Below the pieces are notes generated by a model. The model was not told the DNA's origin. It saw nothing but the letters and a program-made list of their open reading frames with translations, and ran no database searches. From Tamarix chinensis (Eukaryota; Streptophyta; Magnoliopsida; Caryophyllales; Tamaricaceae), in NCBI GenBank assembly GCA_030549775.1, contig CM060172.1, forward strand, positions 58,533,523-58,597,522: 64,000 nucleotides of DNA, read 5' to 3'. The translations under genes and the position numbers were made by a program. This document shows, piece by piece, positions 23,122-38,100 of the stretch (the first letter of the stretch is position 1; each line of letters begins with the position of its first letter).

Positions 23122-26100
23122 CTATCATTTATCACATATCCATCAATTTGGTTCTTTGAACATTGGAAACATTGTGTTTTCAACAAGTATCACCAGCCGC
23201 AAAAACATACAGAACCAATAAGTGCATTCAGTATGCAATGCCATGACAACACAAATTTCGGTATCATATAGGCAACGCTGTCAGTGCACCCTCTTTACAG
23301 ATACTACTCATAAATTATCAATGCCACATTGATGATTCCAAATCCACAATAATTACTTGCCAGGCAGAGCAAGAAAACAACAGGAACTTTAGATAAAGCA
23401 CTTAATCGAGTGAGGGACGAAGAACAAGAAACGACATATCAAACTAAATCCAAGGAATTTTGTAGACTAATTATTCATGAAAGTATCTCTAGGCATATTA
23501 TTGCCAATGAATAGGGGATTCCAAGATGCAGCTTATTACACAGTAAAAGCATCACCTTGCTGAGGTATCGAACGTAAACCAAAAGGAAAGTACGGGCGAG
23601 AGGGGGGGAACTGCAAAACATCATTCTTCTGTCAAGGATTAATCATGCAAGATCTTGGAAACTAGGTTTCGGAAGCACAGATGCAGGATAATAGGACTAG
23701 TTAGATTGGAAAAACCTGATTCATGTTTGTGCTACTGTATAGATCAGAACAGTTCATGCCATAAAAACAATTTAGTCTTGAATATGTCAATTAAGAAGTG
23801 TGGTGACATTAGTGAAGCATGCTAACTTGGATAGCAAATTACATCACTGGATCATCTCGACACTGATGTCATCCAAGAAGCTTCTGAGAAATTAATTGAT
23901 CCTAGAAAAAGAAGAGCTCATGATTCAGTGGGCAAGTTTGATGACAAAATTCCCGTAAAACTTCATAGTTGAACCTGCTTTATTAGAAATGGACACAGTG
24001 GTCGATTAATCCAACAGTTCCATCGTTGGGGATAAAAACAATCAATTGAAGCTGATAAATTTATTATTTTTGCTATAGCTTTTGCAGTTGGAGAGAGCTT
24101 CCTCCTTAAGGAGAGTTGGAACTGGGACAGGCAGAATCTCATGACGACAGAGGATGAATAAGAAGACAAAATACAAAGCTCAAGGAGAAAGCTAGGAAAA
24201 ACAATATTCTCGTGGCAATTCTCTCAAGGACAACGCATATAAAACAATCTGAAGAAAAAATAACAGAAAAGGGCTGCAAAGCAGAGGAGGAAGCTAGACC
24301 AAGTTTTTGAAAGGGAAAATGCCGTCAAGAAGAAGGAAAAAGTTTCTTTGGAGTTTTGCAACAGCAAAGACCAGTGTCCTAATTTCTTGCAAAATCAAAA
24401 ATCAGATTTGATGTTCTAAAGAAGAGTAAGCAGCAAATAACCCATGGAAGAGTGTTGATAATGACTTGATTGCTGCAGTACTTGGCAGTACATTAAAATT
24501 ATAGAGATCATTATCATATCTATCATGTTACCTATATATGATAAACTAAATCAACTGATTGGGAAGCAGAAGTCAAACTCAACACTTCGCACAAGAAAAC
24601 CAACACGAAGTCTTTCTATTTGCTCTGGACGCGGTGGAAACAGCTGCTACCAAGTAGGAAGGACGGATCAAGAGATGCGCACAAGGCATCCACCCATATA
24701 AGCCACATGTCAACAACTCATGTATATAACTTTCAAGTCCTAACGCAATAACCTAGACACTACACATGTTAGGATTTGAAGCAAGAAGAGAATAAAATGC
24801 AAATTTTAATGATTTGACTTTTAAGAAGTACAAATGCCAATACAATTTATCAAATACATTAACTCTGTCCTGTGTAACATGAAGGCGCAAGCATTTAATT
24901 TCCCATGTCCCAACATAAGTATGGGACTTGTAACCCTCATTGTGCTTCAGACTAAATATCTGCAAGCAAGGGAGAAGGATGAGGTAATCAAAAGGTCCAA
25001 AGGGAGCAACTTAATATATGAGAATTTTTCATATTTACTCAAGGGTGCAAAGGTCATTTTTTACCCTAATGGTTCTTTTTGCATTTCGGTGAATCGGGTT
25101 GAGGGTAACCATTAAAAACTTAACCTAAGTAAAGGAAATAAAAGTGAATCAAATTAAATGTTTTAAAATACTATTTAGATGATAATAACCTAACTAGGTG
25201 AATATGTCATTTTAGTTTCGTTCAAATTAAGATGAATGAAGGTTAAGAAATAAAAATAACACTTATACCCAAAAGTCGCTTCTATAACACATATTTGGGT
25301 TAGGGTATTTTTGTCAAATTAGGTAAAATTTTATTTATTTTTTCTTCTTCACCTCCATTACCCTCGAATTGGAGGTTAATACAAATGAGTGAAATTGGGG
25401 TGAATAAGGGAGAAAAATTAAACCATCATTAACAAAGGTAGACTTTTTATTTTTGTATGCAAACAAGGTGAAGGGAGGTGAATTAATTAATTCACCCCAA
25501 ACAAAACAGGCCAAAAAAGTTCACACTTGTTCTTTTAATCTCAAAGTCAAAACTCATGAGCATCCTGTGCAGGAGTCCTAATTTCCCCCAACCATCCTGT
25601 CATGATAATGATTTATTCCAGGGCCTGAAACCTAGAATGCAACCAAATGAGATGCAAATAGACACATGCTACAATTTAACTGCCAAAACGGAACTCAGCA
25701 CTTAGCACATGACAACCAACACTGAATTATTTCCACCCCTTGATATTGTAAAGGGCACAGAGGTCCATCAGCTGCCAAATAGCCCTAATAAGCCACAAGG
25801 CAACAACCACTAATAAGCCACAAAATCATGTATACAACTTTCAAATCCTAATGTCCTAGCAATATCAGTTATCCTACTAATCAGTGACATAAATGGGGTC
25901 AACTTATGTATTTGAGAGGAAGGGGTTAGATACTGCAAGAGGTTACAGTTTAAATTCACCTCTTTCTCTCTTCTATATAATTACTATAGCATTCACACTA
26001 CTCCCAAGGGTCTATAGTTTTTTATCACGCATTAAGAAATATTCAAGTTTGAGGACTAAAATGGCCACATTAGAATTTGAACAATTTAATTGTTATGGGA

Positions 26101-29100
26101 TAATGGAAAGGGTAAATTAAAAAATATAACAATAGATGTTTATTGGAACTTGGAATATGGCTTATATTATGAAACAAAAATAAGAATAATAATTATAGGT
26201 CATCTATTGTGAAATGGAGGAAGTATTACATATATCCAGACATTTTTCATCCTAGCCACACCATGTCATTAGTCATTACACAGCATTAATGGTCATAATG
26301 ATAAATTGTTTCTCCTTAGTTGCTTATATACTTATTCAAACTTCAACTAGATAATGCAATAATCTCTGTCATCCATACATTTTCAATAATATCAATTGTT
26401 TTATGATTGAAATCTATTTTTCTCATGACAAATTACATATGGTTTTTATTTTATACTATCTTAAAAGTTATAACATATCAAGATTATTTTCATTTAATGG
26501 GTGGTTTCTCATTGCTTACTCTTAAATTCCACAACTATATGCAATCACCACGAAATCCCATATCAAAAACAATTGTGTTCACATATAAAAACACAAGAAC
26601 AATGAGGGTGATTGGCTCATTTCATTAGGTGGACTTAGGGATAGATGACGAAAAATTCAAAGAAAGGGGGGGGGACCACCAATGAAGAGAGATTTCAGCC
26701 CCAAAGAACTCTGAAGTTATCATTCAAAATCACAATGTCATAACCTGAGAGAGAGAGAGAGAGACACAAGCCCTTTAGTTAGGAACTGTACTAGGCTTGA
26801 CAACCAAGCTACACATATTAGCATATAATAAAATTTAAAAAATAAGATGCTTAATATGACTAATATACCTTCTAATAAATATACTTCGAAAACTTGACCC
26901 CTAAATTATAATTTATAGACTTAATAAAAAGAGAAAATAGAATAGTATAATGGGAAATGAAGCATTTAACTACTAAGAGTTTCAGTAATATGTCTGATAT
27001 TTTCAAACATATTTAAAAAACTAATGCGACTTATATTGCCTAAACAGAGGGTGATGAAGAATCCTGCTCAATGTTATTAGTTTCTCAAAGTATTTCTCCC
27101 TTGCTGAAGTGATAAGAACAGAACAGAATCAGCAATCGTAGCAATTGTAACAACACAAATGGTGGGAAAGGATGATGTGTATAGAGAAATGAGAGATAAT
27201 GGTGGATACAAGCCAGGCGTTCGAGGACCTAGTTCCTCTTTAGTCCCCAATCAATCCTAACAGAATTGCCCCTCCCCACCCACTTGATTGCCAACAAGGC
27301 ATAACGAACTAACAGATTCACTAATACCCCTCCCCTAACATGCAAAATACCCGGTTAAGTAATAGTAATAATAACCGCAAGTAATAATAATAGACTCGGT
27401 CGTTGGCTAAGTCACAACCAAGCCAGCACTAGTAGCCCCAGCTACACCATCTCCCCCAACCTTGACCTTCGCACATCTAGCATAAGTGAATCTGACCAGT
27501 GGTTCATCAATACCCCCCACTAACACTTTCACCTTGTCCTAAAGGTGGAAAGAGGGAAACTATGTGTTAATGAGATCAAACTCTTCCTAAGACGATTCAA
27601 AGTCCAACAGTCCTCTGCAACTGCACAGCACCTCCAAAACTTCTGTTGGACTATAACGCATGTCATGAACCTGTTTGGGTTCCACTAATGAGTCCAAATC
27701 TGGCATGAGTCCAGCTGGGAAAGGCTACAACTAATGAACATCTCCCACTGCCAACCTTAGCATAGACACATGAGACACAGGGTGAATTCACACCGAGTAT
27801 GAAAGATCCAGCTCGTAGGCCACTTTTCCCACCCTGCTCCGTACCTAATAAGGACCAAAATACCTTTAAGAGAGTTTCTCATTCACCCATTTAGCTAGTG
27901 TTCGCTGCCTATAGGGCCTGAGTTTCACGTACACCCAATCACCAACCTCAAAGGTCACATCCTGTCGCTTCTTATCGGCCACAACCTTCATCAATTACTG
28001 AGAACGATCTAGGTGCGGCTTCAAGTCATCCAAAATGGCGTCTCTGTCCTTCAATTCTCCATCAATAGCAGCCAAATGGAAGCCACCCAGAATGTATCGT
28101 ATTAATGGAGGTGGGCCATGGCCATAAAGAGCAAAGAATGGGGTGGTACCCATGGTCGTGTAATGGCAGGTATTATACCAATACACAACCCACGATAACG
28201 AAGAAAGCCACTTCTTGGGTTGTCCTCCAATAAAACACCTCAGGTATGCTTCCAAGTAGTGGTTAACCACCTCGGACTGACCATCGGATTGAGGGTGATA
28301 TGCAATGTCGTACTTTAATGTTGTTCCTTGCAGCCGAAATATCTCCTTCTAGAAACAGCTCAAGAAAACCTTTCCACGATCAAATACAATGGACCAAAGA
28401 ATGCCATGACAAAAACTCTAGCAACATCAAGGGCTATGAATGGAGGCTAACGGGGTACGAAATGAGCATACTTTGTGAGACGATCCACTACCACCATTAT
28501 ATAGTCATGGCCCTCAAACTTAGGCAACCCTTCGATAAAGTCCACCAACACATCTTCCCAAACTCATGTTGGTACGAGTAAGGCTGTAACAGACCAACTA
28601 GGGACAATGCCTGGACCTTGTTCTACCAACAGAAAGCACAAGTAGCCACATAATCCTAGACTCTTCGACGTATACCTAACCAATACACATCTCTGACTAA
28701 TCTCAAAGTCTTCAACACTCCAAAATGCCCACCAATTTGTCCTCCATGATATTCGGCCAATATATGGGGAATAAACACGGAATTCCAAGGGAATACTAGC
28801 CTGTCTTTGTACAACAGGGCCCCCTGATTAAGACTATAGTTTGGTACCATTCCAGAAGACGAGCGGAGAGCCCTTTTGATAGGTCCTAACTCTGGGTCGA
28901 CATCCACCTCATCTTACAGAGCCTACCAATTACGAACCCACACTGCAATCAAGGTAACTAAGCTAATTTCCCCATCGCGCCTAGACAAGGCATCAATTGC
29001 CTTATTCTCACAACCAGCCCGATATTCAATGTCAAAGTTGCAACTCCATAATTTGGAAACCCGGCATTAATGCTCTTCGGAAATGACTCGCTGGTCTAGC

Positions 29101-32100
29101 AAAAACTTTAAGCTTTTTTAATCCGTGCATACTACAAATTTGTGTCCCAAGAGGTATAATCTCCAACACCTGACTGCCAAAACTACTGCCATCAACTCCC
29201 TTTCACATACAGACTTCATTCAGGCTTGAGGTCCTAACACATGACTAAAGTAAGCAATCGGTCGCTGATGTTGTATCAAGACTACTCCAATTCCCAGCCC
29301 TGATGCATCCATCTCTACCACAAACACCTGCTAGAAATCTTGTAAGGCAAGGACTAGTACCTTTACCATTGCTTGTTTAAGCTCCTCGAATGCTTGTTGA
29401 GCCTCCTCATTCCAGTCAAAGCTATCCTTTTTAAGCTGGACAGTTAAGGGCACCGCTATATGCCCATATCGATGTACAAACTTTCAATAATATCATGTGA
29501 GACCAAGGACGCAGCTCTTGTAAATTTTTAGGTGTTGGCCAATCAACCATTGCCTTTATCTTGGATGGATTAGCTAAAACCCCTGCTGCTAAGACAATAT
29601 GACCAAGATATTCCAGCTCATCTTGACCAAACAAGCACTTTTTTCTGTTAACAAACAATGAGTGCAAGCAGCAGCTCAAACACAAATCTCAAATGCTACA
29701 CATGAGCCTCCATACTAGGACTATACACCAATATGTCATCGAAGAACACAAGAACAAATTTTCTCAAGGTTAGAAAATGTCATTCATCAATACCTGAAAT
29801 GTAGTTGGAGGATTCATCAGCCCAAATGGCATTACAAGGAATTCGTAATGACCCTTGTGAGTTTTAAAGGCCGTTTTGGGCACATCTTCAAGCTGCACCC
29901 TAATTTGATGATACCCAGACTTCAAGTCAAGCTTAGAGAATACCCTTGCAGCATAAAGCTCATCTAACTCCTCTTTAATTACTGGTATTGGGAACTTATC
30001 CGAGAATGTTGCTCTATTTAGGGCGTAGTAGTCCACACAGAAGCGCCAACCACCGTCTTTCTTCCTTACTAGAAGCACTGGACTGGATAAGGGGCAGTGA
30101 CTTGGTTGAATGATGCCTCCTACCAACATTTCTTGCACCAACTTTTCCATCTCATCTTTCTGAGCTTGAAGGTATCTGTAGGGTCTGACGCTCACCGGTC
30201 GATGCCCCTACTTCAGCTCAAAGCAATGGTGCAAGGCCCGCTAAGGTGGAAGACCCGTTGGAGCTCCCAACACATCCTGAAACTTATCCAACACTTGCTG
30301 GACATCCTTAGCAACTTGGGTTGTTCCTTGCATCAAGCAATAAAATCGCAGTCATAGTGTCGCGGTATTGGAGTGTCGTGACAATATTTTATATGTCGCG
30401 ATTGTCACGGCGTAATTTTTTTTATTTTTTCCCACAATAAATATTAGCAAATATCAGTAAATATCGACAAATATCGGCCGATAACTAATATATCGCCGAT
30501 CAATGCGTGAAATTCTAAATCAATCGAGTATCTTCAATTTCACATATTAGCTAACCCAAAATCTAATAAACACCGGCCAATATTACGTATTAGGACTAAT
30601 ACTTAATTGTATGCCCTGCAAATTTTCTTCTACTACTTCCATTGCACAACACTCCAACAAGATCCCCTTCCCCTCTCTTCAGATGGTCTTCATCATGGCC
30701 CTTAGTGAGATCTAAGTTTTGCATAACCCCGGATCCCCTCTCAGCTCCACAATTTTTTGGCCCACAACGAATTTCATAACCAATGCCTTCCAATTTCCCT
30801 ACATCATCCCAAGTTTCTCTAGCCATTGCATTCCTAGAATGACATCTGCACTTCCTAACTCAAGAGGTAAGAAATCTTCACATACATCGATCCCTTGCAA
30901 AGAGAGAGTCAGTGAATTACACAATCCTTGAGTCTGAACCGACTCACCTGTCCCCATAACAACCCCATATGCACTAGTGGGGGTCAGCGGCAATTGCAAG
31001 TGCAACTTTCGGACCACATCTAGTGCGATGAAGTTATGAGTCGCTCCACTATCAACAAGCACGGTTACTTGGGTGCCTTTCATCTCCCCCGCAAGCTTCA
31101 TAGTTCTTGGGGAGGTGAAACCGACTACCGGGTTACTGGATAACTCGATTTGGCCTTTCACCTTCTCCTCCTCTCTCTCCTCAAGTTCGGTGGCTTCATC
31201 CTCATCCAGCTGAGCTTCAATTTCTTCCAGAGAGGAAGAATCATCTAGCAGTAACACCTGCAGTAGGCGATTTTTGCACTTGTGGCCTAGCGTGAACTTC
31301 TCATCGCAGCGAAAACATAAGCCCCTACCCTTTCTCCGTTGATACTCAACATTGATGAGTCGTCAGAACCCGGAGGATCGTCGGATGGTGGAGTTCCCTT
31401 CGATGTTGGTGCCACTAATGAAGTTCGCAATTCAGCCGGTGTTGTAGCTCTCCGCTACCTTCGTACCCACAGGGCTCAAGAGGGTTGAAGAAGTCAAGCA
31501 ATATGGGCTTGAAACCTTTAGGCCTAAAATATTACCTTAGGCACTAGTGGCCCTACCAGGCTTGCCCATACTGCCCCCAGACCTAGATCAACCCACTTGA
31601 AGGACCCGGTTCTTCTCCTCGATTAGTTAGGCGGCCTCCATCATCTCCAAGAGACTCCCTAGCTTCATCAATCGGACCTCCGCCCGAATTGTTGGCTTAA
31701 ATCCGTTGAGGAACGTACTCACCAAAAACCCCCTGGCATCCAATTAAATAGCGGTCCCGCTATAGCGTAGCGGCCGCTATTTAGCGGTTTTTGGGTCAGT
31801 CGCGACGCGAAATTACCGATACGCTATGGTTTTAAAATTTCACATTTATCGGCCGATAAATCGCCGCTAAATCGGTATTGCCGATAAATCCCGATAAATC
31901 GGGGTAAATAGCCGATTTATGAGAATTCTTAATTCTACTGAAAAAAGTATGCATGATAATTTTTATTTATTTATTTACTATATATATCTTAGATCAAGTT
32001 ACTATTAAATTATAATAAAGTATTACTATTTATTATCTTCACATTTACTATTAAATAACATGCCTTTTTTCATTCTAAGGTAAATTTAGGGTTATTAGAA

Positions 32101-35100
32101 AAATTTAGCATATAATGACTCACTCTAATACTTCTTATATGATATAAAATACTAGTTTATTGAATATTTATATTCAAATGATCAATAAATGATAATTAGT
32201 GTATATGGTGAAATAAAAATAAAAATTCACGCCGCGACGCATAATTTATCGTTCGCGACACTCTGATACCGCGACACCGCGACCGCGACCGCTATTTAAT
32301 TGCCTACCCCCTGGTCAATCGTCCTTACAGTGGTGTTGCCATTGCTTTGAACTTTTCCAGGTACTCTTCAATGGAGGCTTCCTATCTGATGGCAAGGAAA
32401 CGCTCACAAAGGGTCCCTTCCTATTTTGCTCTAAATCGAAGCAGTAATACCTCCTTCAATCCAGCCTAGGAGGTGAATTTTCATGACTCCTTTGTATACT
32501 GAAACCAAGAAAAGGCACAACCCTCCATTGCCACTGCCATAGCCTCTAGTTTTTCCCCCTCCGTCAGTCGTTTCAGGTTGAAATAGTGTTCGACCCAGAA
32601 AATCCAACCATCGGGGTCAATACCATGGAAGAGAGGTAGCTCCATTTGATGCACTGCACTATGTTCATTCTTATACTTTACTTCTGATTCTCGAGTCTCA
32701 AGTCTAGCTACATAAGGTGTCATACCGATTGCCTCTCCCATCTTCTCCTTTCCATTTTCTGCAACCGAAATACCAAAGTCCCCACGACTGATCAGCACAT
32801 CCATCTTCCCAATTAGCTCTCCAATGATCCTATCCAACCTCTAAGTGTCCGATCGTAGTGCCCCTAAATCTCATTGCTGCTCCTATTGCATAATCCCTAC
32901 TCTCTCTTCCAAATCCTTCAGTGTCATTTTGCTTCTCAGTCATCATGGCTTTGATACCACATTGATAAGAAGATAACAAAATCAGCAATCGTAGCAATTG
33001 TAACAACACAAATGATGGGAAAGGATGATGTGTATTGAGAAATGAGAGATAATGGTGGATAAAAGCCAAGCGTTCAAGGACCTAGTTCCTCTTGCTTCTA
33101 CCAATTCCTACATACCTCTCTTCTAACATCCCTCCCCTATTTAGTCCCCAATCAATCCTAACAGAATTACCCCTCCCCACCCACCTGATTGTCAACAAGG
33201 CATAACCAACTAACAGACTCAATAATACCCCTCCCCTAACATGAAAAATACCTGATTAAGTAATAGTACTAATAACTACAGTAATAATAACATACTCAAT
33301 CGCTAGCTAAGTCACAGCCAAGCCATCACCAGTAGCTCCAGCTAGACCATCTCCCCCAGCCTTGACCTTCTCATGCCCAACATAAGTGAATCTAACCAGC
33401 AGTTTATAATGAAGCTTCTTTTGTCCTTCGCCCTTACTTTCAATACTCCTTTCCCTTTCTTCCTCCATCAATCTTTACTACAATCTCTGAAGTTTCTATG
33501 TAATGTAGTTGCAGCCTCCAAGGTCTCATAAGAGGGAATACTAATTTAAAGAAAAGCCCCAAGTAAATTTACAATCACAAAAAAGTATGTTATAAATATT
33601 CACAACGTCTCAAAATCCTATAATCAAGCCTGATTATCTAAATTTGGACCTTCAATTCCTCGAATTCTCATACCTCATCACTTATTCTACCCAATCACTA
33701 CATGATTTTCAGTTTTGATATTTTTCTCCAAGGATCTTCTTTGTAATATAACTGACCTCCACCACACCTCCAAAGTGCTTTACTATGTTGTAGCTCTCTC
33801 CAATCATCATAAATAATTATGATCTAATTTCTTCTTATTCTATGACCTCCAAAATTCATGACAATATATCCCCTCATATGCTTAATATGCTCATCTCAAA
33901 TCCAAATCGGTATTCTACACTCCAAAATTCATCAAGTTAAAGTATATCTCATCTAGCTTTTACACTTGCAAGTTCAAAGATACAATGATAAAAGTCCCAA
34001 ACTACCCACATAGAATATGTATCACTAGGAGATACTAGCACTAAATTCTTCTTTGAATCAGTCAAGGCAAGGTAGGATAGCAACAAAATACATTCCCTGG
34101 TGGACTCTTAAGGGGACATTCTAACTTCCCCACAGGAAATACATAGAGAAATGGTGCAATTTTACCAACCCTTACTAGGCACCAACAGTCCTGAAATCCA
34201 ACTTATTTATATTACACCAAGTGTATGTGATCAACGTACAATGCTATCGGCACCTAGTCAGTTAGTGCTGCCGGAATTACCACATAAGTGAAGCAGTAAA
34301 TAACAGAAATTGGAGATTTCAAGAGTCCTAGACCTGATAGGTTTAATGCATACTCCTACAAGGCTCCCTGGAATATTGTAGCAACGACTAAACAATTTTG
34401 CTAATAATATATGAGAATAATTGATGTAGTTAATTTCTACAGAAATAACTTTGAGGATTATTCTGCCAATAATAACTTCTTACTTTTCATAGGAATCAAC
34501 TCCTAGAGCAAATGTATAGCCTTAAACAATCTTCCTCCAGTGTCTCTGAGTATACGCAGAAGTTTGAAGATTATTCTGTAAGGTGTGACTACCTTGAATC
34601 TACCAACATTACCCTCTTTAGGTACATTAATGGTCTTCGGGAGTCCATTAGGGAAGTTGTTAAGCTTCATGGCCCTACATGTGTCGAAGATGCTTTTAAG
34701 TTGGCTCTTGAATTCGAAAGGCGCTTCAAACGCTCCTCCACTGGATATTCATCTTCTTATTCTAACGATTCACGTCAGACCAAGCCTTTCACTCCTACAT
34801 CCTCCAAGTCTAACTCTAAGAGTGTTTCCCAAGCCAACCCCTATAGTTCTACTCCCGGTAGTCAATCCAACACCATTCAGTCGACTGCTAACGCTATCCA
34901 ATGTCATAATTGCCATGAGAGAGGGCATATTGCATCCCGTTGTCCCCACCGTACTAGGATCTTATAGTTGACTATCAACCCTCAACTAGAACAGCACTGT
35001 AATGTGGTTAGATGTGTTCTATCTCAAGGCACCCATATCGATGAGTGGAAACGAACTTCCATTTTCTACACCTTCTTTAGGTGTAATGGGAAATCTGCTA

Positions 35101-38100
35101 AGTTGGTCATAGATGGCGGTAGTACCCTTAATGTCCTATCTTGAGCCACCATAAAAAGACTAAACCTTAAGCCTAAGCCTCATCCTAATCCTTTCATGGT
35201 AACTTGGGTCAACAAGACCACTCTTCCTATTGACCAAAGATGCCTAGTTCCCCTCCACTTAGGCCCACATTATAAGGAAGATCTCTATTTTGACGTGCTT
35301 TCCATGAATGTAGCCCATCTTCTCTTAGGTAGACATTGGCTTTATGATCATTCAGTTAAGATTGATTGCTGACCCAATACTCGTTATTTCTTTAAGGGAA
35401 AGCGTATCATTCTTACCCCTACAAAGCCATCTGATCCTTCACCGCCTAAGTCCATTTCTAATCCCAAGGAAACTCCTACGAATAGGATTCAAATCATCAC
35501 CCCTAGTATCTTTCAACAAGAAAGCAGGAAAACCAATTTCCTGTTTGCCATAGTTGCTCAAGAGGTCTCCCCGAATTCCACTTCACCCATTCCCACTGAT
35601 ATTCAAAAATTATTAGGTGACTTCTTTGATGTAGTTTCCAAAGAGTTACCTAAGGAGTTACCGCCTATGAGAGACATTCAATATGCCATTGATCTTATTC
35701 CTGGGTCTCAATTACCTAATCATCCCCATTATAGGATGAACCCTAATAAGCATGCTGAATTAAATAGGCAAATTGAGGAACTCCTTAACAAAGGACTTGT
35801 AAAACATAGTATGAATCCTTGTGCAGTATCCGCCTTACTCACTCCCAAGAAGGACGGATCTTGGAGAATGTGTGTGGATAGTAGAGCCTACAAAATTACG
35901 ATTAAGTATAGGTTTCCTATCCCTAGACTAGAGGACATGTTAGACACTCTAGCTAGCTCTAGTTACTACTCTAAGATTGACTTACATAGCAGGTACACCA
36001 AATTCATATTAGACCAAGAGATGAGTGGAAAACAGCCTTTAAGACATAGGATGGACCCTTTGAGTGGTTAGTTATGCCTTTTGGGTTATCAAATGCCCCT
36101 AGCACATTCATCAAGTTTATGACCCACATCCTACAGCCATTCATAGGGAAATTTCTCGTCGTCTATTTTAAAGACATCCTGATCTATAGTAAGTCTAAGG
36201 GGGGATCACCTAGACCACCTTAGACAAGTCTTCACTACTTTGCGAGAAGCCAAGATTTATGCTAACCTTAAGAAATGTTCATTCCTTCTGTCTCAAGTTC
36301 TTTTCCTAGGCTTCATTGTTTCCTCTCAGGGAATTTCTACTGACCTTGAGAAAGTCAAGAGTTATTAAGGAGTGGCCCAAACCAAAATATGTTATAGAAG
36401 TGCGTAGCTTCCACGGCCTAGTTTCCTTCTATCGTTGGTCCATCCGCAATTTTATCTCCATTATGGTCCCCATCACCGATTGTTTAAAGAAGGAATCATT
36501 TCAATGGACTCCTAAAGCCTCTAAAGCCTTTCAAGAAATTAAAGAATGTATGACTAAAGCCCCTGTCCTTAGGCATCCCGATTTTAGTAAGGTATTTGAG
36601 GTTCATTGTGAAGCTTACGAGACAGGCATAGGAGGAGTGTTAGGTCAGGAAGGACATCCCATAGCATTTTTTAGTGAGAAACTTAACACATCTAAACAAA
36701 AGTACACCATCCATCTTAAGGAGTTATATGTTGTGGTTAAGTCCCTCCATCATTAGCGGTATTACTTTTTACCCCAAGATTTTATGGTCTACTCTGATCA
36801 TCTAGCACTAGAATATTTACACTCAAAGCGAGAACTACCCAAGAAGTATGCTAAATGACTTGAGTTCTTAGGAGAGCATACTTTCGTCCTAAAACATCGT
36901 TCAGGTGCTGAGAATAGGGTAGCTGATGCTCTTAGTAGGATAGGTGTTGTCCTTCAACACATGCAATTAAATCGCGGTCGCTGTCGCGGTATCGGAGCGT
37001 CGCGAACGATAAATTTTGTGTCGCGGTCGTCGCGGCGTGAATTTTTATTTTTATTTCACATAATGCTTGAATTCTTATTAATTGTTCATTTAAATGTAAT
37101 TATTTAATAAACTAGTGTTCTATATTATATTAGAAGCATTTAAATGACTTATTAGATGTTAAATTGTTCTAATAACACTACATTTGCGTTCGAATGAAAA
37201 CAAGGTATATTATTTAGCGGTAGATATGAAATTAATGAATAACATAACTTTATGCTTGTTAATTTATATTATATTTATACAGATTTATAAAAAGTCAAAT
37301 TTCTAAAAATTATTATCCATTAGTCTTAATTATATAAGTTATATATATGCACACTAAATTAATATTAACACCACTTAAAAGTTAAATCTTAACTAATATT
37401 ATTTATTCAAGAAAAATATAATTATTTAATTAAAAAAAGAGACTAAACTAAAGTTTAATTTAATCAAATAAAAATATATAACTAATCTATTAATTACAGT
37501 TAAATAATATTAAAAAAAATAAAAAATACTAACCTTATTAATATGTGGATTAGGTAGTAAAATTGGGCCTTAATCCCTTAAACCTAGTCCAAAGTCGCAC
37601 GGGTGCAGGCTTGACTTACCGACTTACACACCCGTCCGGCCGTCTTAAAAAAATTTTGTCGTTGTTCGGTCTTTACTATTCACACACCCATTTTCCAGAA
37701 GTCACAAGACTCACCTCAGTCCTCATACCCCCGCACCTCACTCTCACTCTCTTCTTCGGTTCTTCCCCAACAGCCCGCACAACCATACTCTCCCAATCCC
37801 AAATCCCGACTCCCTGTCCACAATAACTACACCGGCGAGCCACCACGAGTCGAAGACGAGAAGCGCTTCGCAGAGACGACGGAAGAGCAGCACAGAGAAA
37901 AGAAGATGATGATCTGCAGCATCTGCTCGGAGCTCCACGCACAACGAAAGCTAGTTTTTGGGCAGGTTAGTTCAAGTTTTTTCTTCTAATTTCTAGCGAA
38001 TTCTGTCCTAATACACTGTCTCCGTCCCTTTTGTTTTCTGTGCTGCTTTCTGTGTCTCGGTGCTTTCGGTGATGGTGCAGAACGGAAGGGATGGGTGTAG

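Larger units (their letters stand above)
27110..33409 (-). mobile_element. Ty3/gypsy chromovirus, complete but inactivated (element G1)
   Basis: Minus-strand element with two LTRs (27110-27509 and 32963-33409) and a perfect 5-bp duplication TGAAG (27105-27109 and 33410-33414). A primer binding site for initiator Met tRNA and a purine tract are in place. Read on the reverse strand, the order is gag, zinc knuckle, aspartic protease, reverse transcriptase, RNase H, integrase and chromodomain, the Ty3/gypsy order. The chromodomain remnant and the [10 protein letters not shown] integrase motif suggest a Reina-type chromovirus, which I hold loosely. Frameshifts and stops occur in gag, after reverse transcriptase and in integrase. 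Two hAT-type elements (30334-30613 and 31737-32306) further interrupt it. It lies within p32-family intron 2, in the same direction as the host gene. Confidence 0.9.

Noticed and set aside
22941..23186. Independent 81-residue gene starting at 23186
   Set aside because: The first residues are intron-derived; the conserved part starts exactly at the splice acceptor and completes the exon at 40918.
25010..25514. MITE ending GAATTAATTAATTCACCCC
   Set aside because: The right end looks MITE-like but no matching left end or duplication could be found.
37676..37944. Minus-strand Cys/Ser/Arg-rich gene inside H-b
   Set aside because: Overlapping frames are open on both strands because the insert is GC-rich; without homology evidence I report the insert but no gene.
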